A DNA stretch of 64,000 nucleotides from Dipteris shenzhenensis. Taxonomy: Eukaryota > Polypodiophyta > Polypodiopsida > Gleicheniales. Location of the stretch: NCBI GenBank assembly GCA_047967505.1, contig CM106541.1; one strand, given 5' to 3'. Below are positions 60,165 through 64,000 of the stretch, piece after piece. Position 1 is the first letter of the stretch; each line of letters begins with the position of its first letter. Position numbers and translations under genes: made by a program. Under the pieces are notes generated by a model. That model was not told where the DNA came from. It saw nothing but the letters and a program-made list of their open reading frames with translations, and did not search any database.

Positions 60165-61810
60165 ATCCCACATACATAAAAACTAGAGAAAAAAGAATCT
60201 TTATTCCGAATCAGGTTTCTTACAAGAGAGATCTCTTAACCGCAGAGAAAAAACTCTCCCAATTGGAAGACAGAAGTACTGTCCCGCCACCCTGTGCTCT
60301 ACCTCTGGTACCACAATCTGAATCTCAGTCACGATCTCAAGTCAGTCAGAGTTAGAAATCTCTTGAAATCTACACCTGAAGCATCAATCGCGGTGTCAAG
60401 CTAATTTGTCTCTTAGGTCCTCTATCAAATCATATGGAAATCCTTGCATGAGTCTCCTCTTAAAGCTGACGAGTAAAAACTGAATTTCTCCCAAATTCTG
60501 TCCTTTCTATGACATCACATGAAGATATGCTTCTTTGTGTTCACCTCTCATGTGTTACAAAGAGTACAAAGACTTAGAGCTCTATCGTCTCGTGTGGCTA
60601 CATTCTCACGTCTTGCCTTAATCTTCTATTTGTGGGATGAGGTCTTGAGGTGGCCCATAATGATTTGTACTACATGGGAAAGGTGAATCTGTGGGTAACC
60701 TAGTGCTTGGATGGATCCATCCTTAGATAGAGGAAATGCCTCTTTGTAGAAAGCTAGGTATCCCCATGTTCTACGGATGTATACTTACCATAGATCAACC
60801 CTAACGATCTAACGAGTCTCATGCTATGTCAAGCGCAAGAAGGGGATGTTTAATGAATAATGTGGCAGGAAATGGTCGATAGACATTCTCTATGATCAAA
60901 CGATCTAGAGGCTCATACATATAAGCACTACTCGTCTCCGCCGGCTGCAAGGCTACTAGTTGCATAGATGATGAGAGGGCCTATGTTCAAAGAGGAGTGA
61001 TCTCATGTTCACATGCTGAAAGTGTGCTTGGGAATGATTTGTCTCCAATCTTGATAATGACACATGCCCTCTAGGCAAATGTGCCATGTTGCTATTCATG
61101 GTACAGTTGGGGCCTATGAAAACACACCCCAAGTATACTTGGGATTTGACTATCCCAATGTGCTTCATTGCAAGTGTGAACACTTAGCACTAAAGCTGGG
61201 CATTGTTAGTGTTGAAGATCATAATCTTGGTTGACCTTCATGTCTCTACTCTTACAAAAGGCTTGCAAAGCTATCAAATGCATCTATAGTCCCTTAACCA
61301 TATGAAATTCGATCCTCGACCTTCTAGTGTGTCCATAAGAGGCCAGCTCATCAATGTAAAGGCCAAAGAGAGTGGGGGAGAGGGGCCTTCCTTGCTACTC
61401 ACCTTCTCTAAGGACCCTTATGTATACAAAGCCAAATCTTGCCATATTCAATACATGAGATGAGGTGATGTGGTGGTACTGAATTGAAGGCCTTCAAAAG
61501 TCCACAAATTAACAATATACTCTTTGTTTCCAATGTTAGGTCTCCTGTATGAAGGCTCATGTGATCTGGTGTGGATTGACCTCGTGATACCCTTCCTTGT
61601 GAATGGGTATGATTGTATTTGTTCAGAAAGACTTTGCAAAATGCCTCGTTAAACGAATTGGCTAGGATTGAAGCAACTACTTCCCACGTGGGTTAGGAGT
61701 TTTACTTGGAAGCTCTCTTGATCCTTGGATTTTTCATTATGTGATTTCTTGGTGGCCTCTTTTAGGTGGGCTATGGTGACGAGTGTGGGGCTAGGGATGT
61801 CTTCTAAGAT
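60165..61810 (-). mobile_element. LINE fragment related to family R
   Basis: Minus: the GLYIDELAS-type region near 61340, VNTSNNAQL-like primer region, VKSQVYLGCVFIGPNCTMNS, SLSRLETNHSQAHFQ (thumb) and a degenerate zinc C terminus near 60560. The 3' end (GAATAAAGATTC, then AT-rich) differs from the family-R two-stem tail. Confidence 0.65.
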
Positions 61811-61819
61811 AGGCATGGG

Positions 61820-62345
61820 TTGGTTAAGAACATTATAAAGTATATCTATGCAAGCTTTCCAAAGGCTAGGGTTCTTGATAGGACACGCTTGGAGATGCCA
61901 ATGGAACTCGAACAGTACAAAGTTTCAAATGCTAACGGAGAAACAAGGACAACTATCCTTGAAGACAAGCTTCATGATGAATTAGTTGGCTTGTTGACAA
62001 CACATGCTCTCATTGGCTTCTACATGGTCCTCATTCTTCATAGAGTGATGGGTGAGGAATGCTTGGATAAGAAACGGTCTTAAGGTGACCAATGTCGGAT
62101 TTGTCAGGAAAGGCTTTTATGTTTCTCTCTTTGAGAAATCAAAAGTGGTAACGAATGGCCGTGGGTGGTCAAAAAGTAGCCCCTTTATGTTGAGAAATGG
62201 CATCGAGATCTTTCGTCAGACACTCCTCGGTCCAAAGACTTTCTACTCTAGATTGAACTTCAAGGTCTTTCTCTTTCCCTATGCAACCAAGCATCCAATA
62301 TCTACTGAGGATAGGGAAAGTTATAGGGGAAAGAAAGTTTAGCTA
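61820..62345 (+). pseudogene. L1 ORF1-like DUF4283 fragment
   Basis: Reading across two frames: ELVGLLTTHALIGFYMV, AWIRNGLKVTNVGFVRKGFY then WHRDLSSDTPRSKDFLL and IELQGLSLSLCNQASNI. This follows the DUF4283 pattern of plant L1 ORF1 proteins. It ends abruptly at the copia fragment. Confidence 0.55.
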
Positions 62346-62349
62346 GCCA

Positions 62350-63205
62350 GAGTATTCAATTCAAAGAAAGATTCACTATATCGGCTCGAGCACTGAAAGC
62401 TGAGAGTTCATAGATGTTGTTGCGCCGTGTACCTTTACCAACGACCTTCCCTTGAAGATCCAAAATCTGTGCACCATTCTTATCGAAGTGAACTTTGAGG
62501 TCCCGATCCATGATCGCAGAAATGGACAACAAGTTCCTCTTGATATCTGGCACATAAGGAACATCGGACAACTATTTTACAACTCCATCTGACTTGAGAG
62601 CAATCGTATCTTTTTCTTTTGCTGGACATTTTGCATCATTGCCGACTGCTACCAGGATGTTATTCCCTACCGGATGTAGAGAGGTATACCAATCCTTTCA
62701 ACTGGTCATGTGGCACGATGCACCACTGTTAATAATCCAAGGTTCTTCCGCAGGTGCATGAACTGCCTTCATGCAAATCTCCTCAATTGCTACGAACAGC
62801 TCTACTGGTACTGCCTGCGTGCTGTTGCTGGACTCTTTCTTTACTCCGTTCTTCTCATCTGCAATCTTCTTTCGACACTCATTCTGCTTGTGCCCTACCT
62901 TGTTGCAATAGAAGCACTTGATCTCCTTCTTTCTCTTTTTATCATCAGAAGAAGATGGGTTACCAGAGTCCTTACCCTTACCTTTCTTTGATCCAGTCGA
63001 GAAAGCCGAATCTTCTCTAGTCCTCGTCTTTTGATGCATCTCCTCCTCCAGAAGCATTGCACAGTGCCGTCCAGAGTGGATAGTTAGTGCCGTCCAACTT
63101 TTCGCTTTCGCCGAACAGTGGGATTCGCAGTCTTGCGGGCTGGGCCATCTCTCACAATCTACTCGCAAACAGAAACACACTACCAAATCTTCTTACTAGA
63201 GCCCA
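62350..63205 (-). pseudogene. Ty1/copia gag-protease-preintegrase fragment
   Basis: Minus: gag zinc knuckle CFYCNKVGHKQNEC; protease WIINSGASCHMTS (catalytic Asp position reads Asn); YVPDIKRNLLSISAIMDRDL (pre-integrase). Most of gag is missing between the primer-binding site and the knuckle, and pol stops at about 62350. Confidence 0.85.
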
Positions 63206-63880
63206 AGCTCTGATACCATGTAAGAAAATAATATAAAGTCTGTGCTCAACAGATAACAGGATCTCGTACGCAAGAGAGAAAAGCAGATAGTATGGAGAAT
63301 CAAAAATTTGATTACTGTAAACTGATACAATAGATGGCGTTGCCTCCAAGCCGTGCACTCCTATGTGAGAACCTTCCATGGCGTGCTGGAAATAGTAGAG
63401 GGCAGAGGTTGGATGCTAAGGAATCAGGGTTGTTATAGCCAGTGATGATAATGGGCTTCACGGGCTTGCTCTTATATAGCCACCAATCGTAGTTGGTTAG
63501 ACTCAATTGGGAGACCGACCCAGTTTGCCCAAATCGGCCGACTGGGGGTTGGTCCTGAAATAGGCCATCCAGGATCATCTGGGGCTCCAAACGGGCCCCA
63601 TAGCCTGAGAGTGGGCTGCCTCGGGAAATGCTTTGTCTACCCTCAGTGCGGTCGGTCATGGTATGGCTTCTCGCACTTGCATGTAGCCTAGTTGGCAGTG
63701 TGCCAACTCTATGTGAAGCCATCCAGCCATCAGAACACACATGGCCCCCATCTGGTGTCCAAACTAGGACCTACCGGATAATCGAGCTACTCAAATGCCT
63801 TCTCCTCATATGGGGGGCTTACAAATAGAGTTAGCTGGTTCCCGTGTAGTTACACGAGAGTGGAGCATTGATATCTAACA
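63206..63880 (-). repeat. Copia 5' LTR with primer-binding site
   Basis: The primer-binding site (minus TGGTATCAGAGC) is at about 63207-63218. The LTR spans 63219-63880, beginning TGTTAGATATC in minus sense and ending TTTTCTTACA. A TATATAAG box lies at 63472-63479 (minus). No second LTR is in the window. Confidence 0.7.
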
Positions 63881-64000
63881 GGGCTTACTTAAGCTCTTTT
63901 GGGTGACATTGTGCCATTTTGCGCCTGCCCTTGCTAGTGGCCCTGGGCTGGTATAAAAGCTTCACTTTGGCTTCAAAAGCCCTCTCAAATTTGCTTCAAG
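63881..64000 (+). promoter_or_regulatory. TATA-containing promoter-like segment at the window end
   Basis: TATAAAA at 63952-63958 lies in GCCCTGGGCTGG context, similar to the promoter of the solo LTR at 31973. It may be the start of another LTR cut by the window edge. Confidence 0.35.

Overview
This is a window of plant nuclear DNA. It carries one host gene, on the + strand, and very large introns filled with retrotransposons. The host gene is a peroxisomal fatty-acid beta-oxidation multifunctional protein (MFP2/AIM1 family: enoyl-CoA hydratase plus 3-hydroxyacyl-CoA dehydrogenase). Sixteen exons can be assembled between 389 and 59555. All splice phases agree, they total 2,003 coding bases, and the last codons spell a peroxisomal SKL-stop. 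The first exon or exons, about 50 codons in this family, lie upstream of the window. The gene, the tRNA-primed LTR elements and the mix of L1, Ty1/copia and Ty3/gypsy elements indicate a land plant. Introns of 27, 15.7, 6.6 and 5.2 kb, and a dominant LINE family that is not L1, favour a large-genome lineage such as a fern or gymnosperm. That placement is inference; the species cannot be read from the window.

Layout. Exons 1-3 lie at 389-1024. Intron 3 (1025-28173) holds, in order: LINE scraps; an antisense L1-like element (about 3.8-8.5 kb); antisense fragments of a second LINE family (here 'family R', 8.5-10.6 kb); a small non-autonomous copia-like LTR element (10.97-12.54 kb); two family-R copies tail to tail (12.7-16.2 kb); an antisense chromovirus-type gypsy (16.4-25.1 kb) interrupted by a gag-protease-only gypsy with 453-bp LTRs and a 5-bp target duplication (19803-23541); and two chained 5'-truncated family-R copies (25.1-28.1 kb). 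Exons 4-6 lie at 28174-29175. Intron 6 holds an L1 scrap, a probable solo LTR, a sense L1 endonuclease fragment and a copia 3' fragment. Exons 7-9 lie at 35800-36610. Intron 9 holds the best-preserved family-R LINE (37121-40540). Exon 10 is at 41838. Intron 10 holds a rearranged Tat/Athila-like gypsy cluster with two sets of inverted repeats (43.1-54.1 kb) and a sense family-R LINE. Exons 11-16 end the gene at 59555. Beyond it lie another LINE, an L1 ORF1 scrap and a truncated copia element with its 5' LTR.

The most interesting signal is in family R. Six or seven independent 3' ends share a two-stem RNA fold whose paired bases change together between copies. The fold is followed by a conserved TTAATA-type end and a CT-rich microsatellite. 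New 5'-truncated copies repeatedly begin right behind such a tail, giving head-to-tail chains. Other observations include a predicted GC-AG intron in the host gene, long inverted repeats inside a transcribed intron that could yield double-stranded RNA, an RNase H plus zinc-knuckle unit sitting upstream of a gypsy gag, and an LTR element whose gag remnant lies antisense to its own primer-binding site. None of the transposon genes looks intact.
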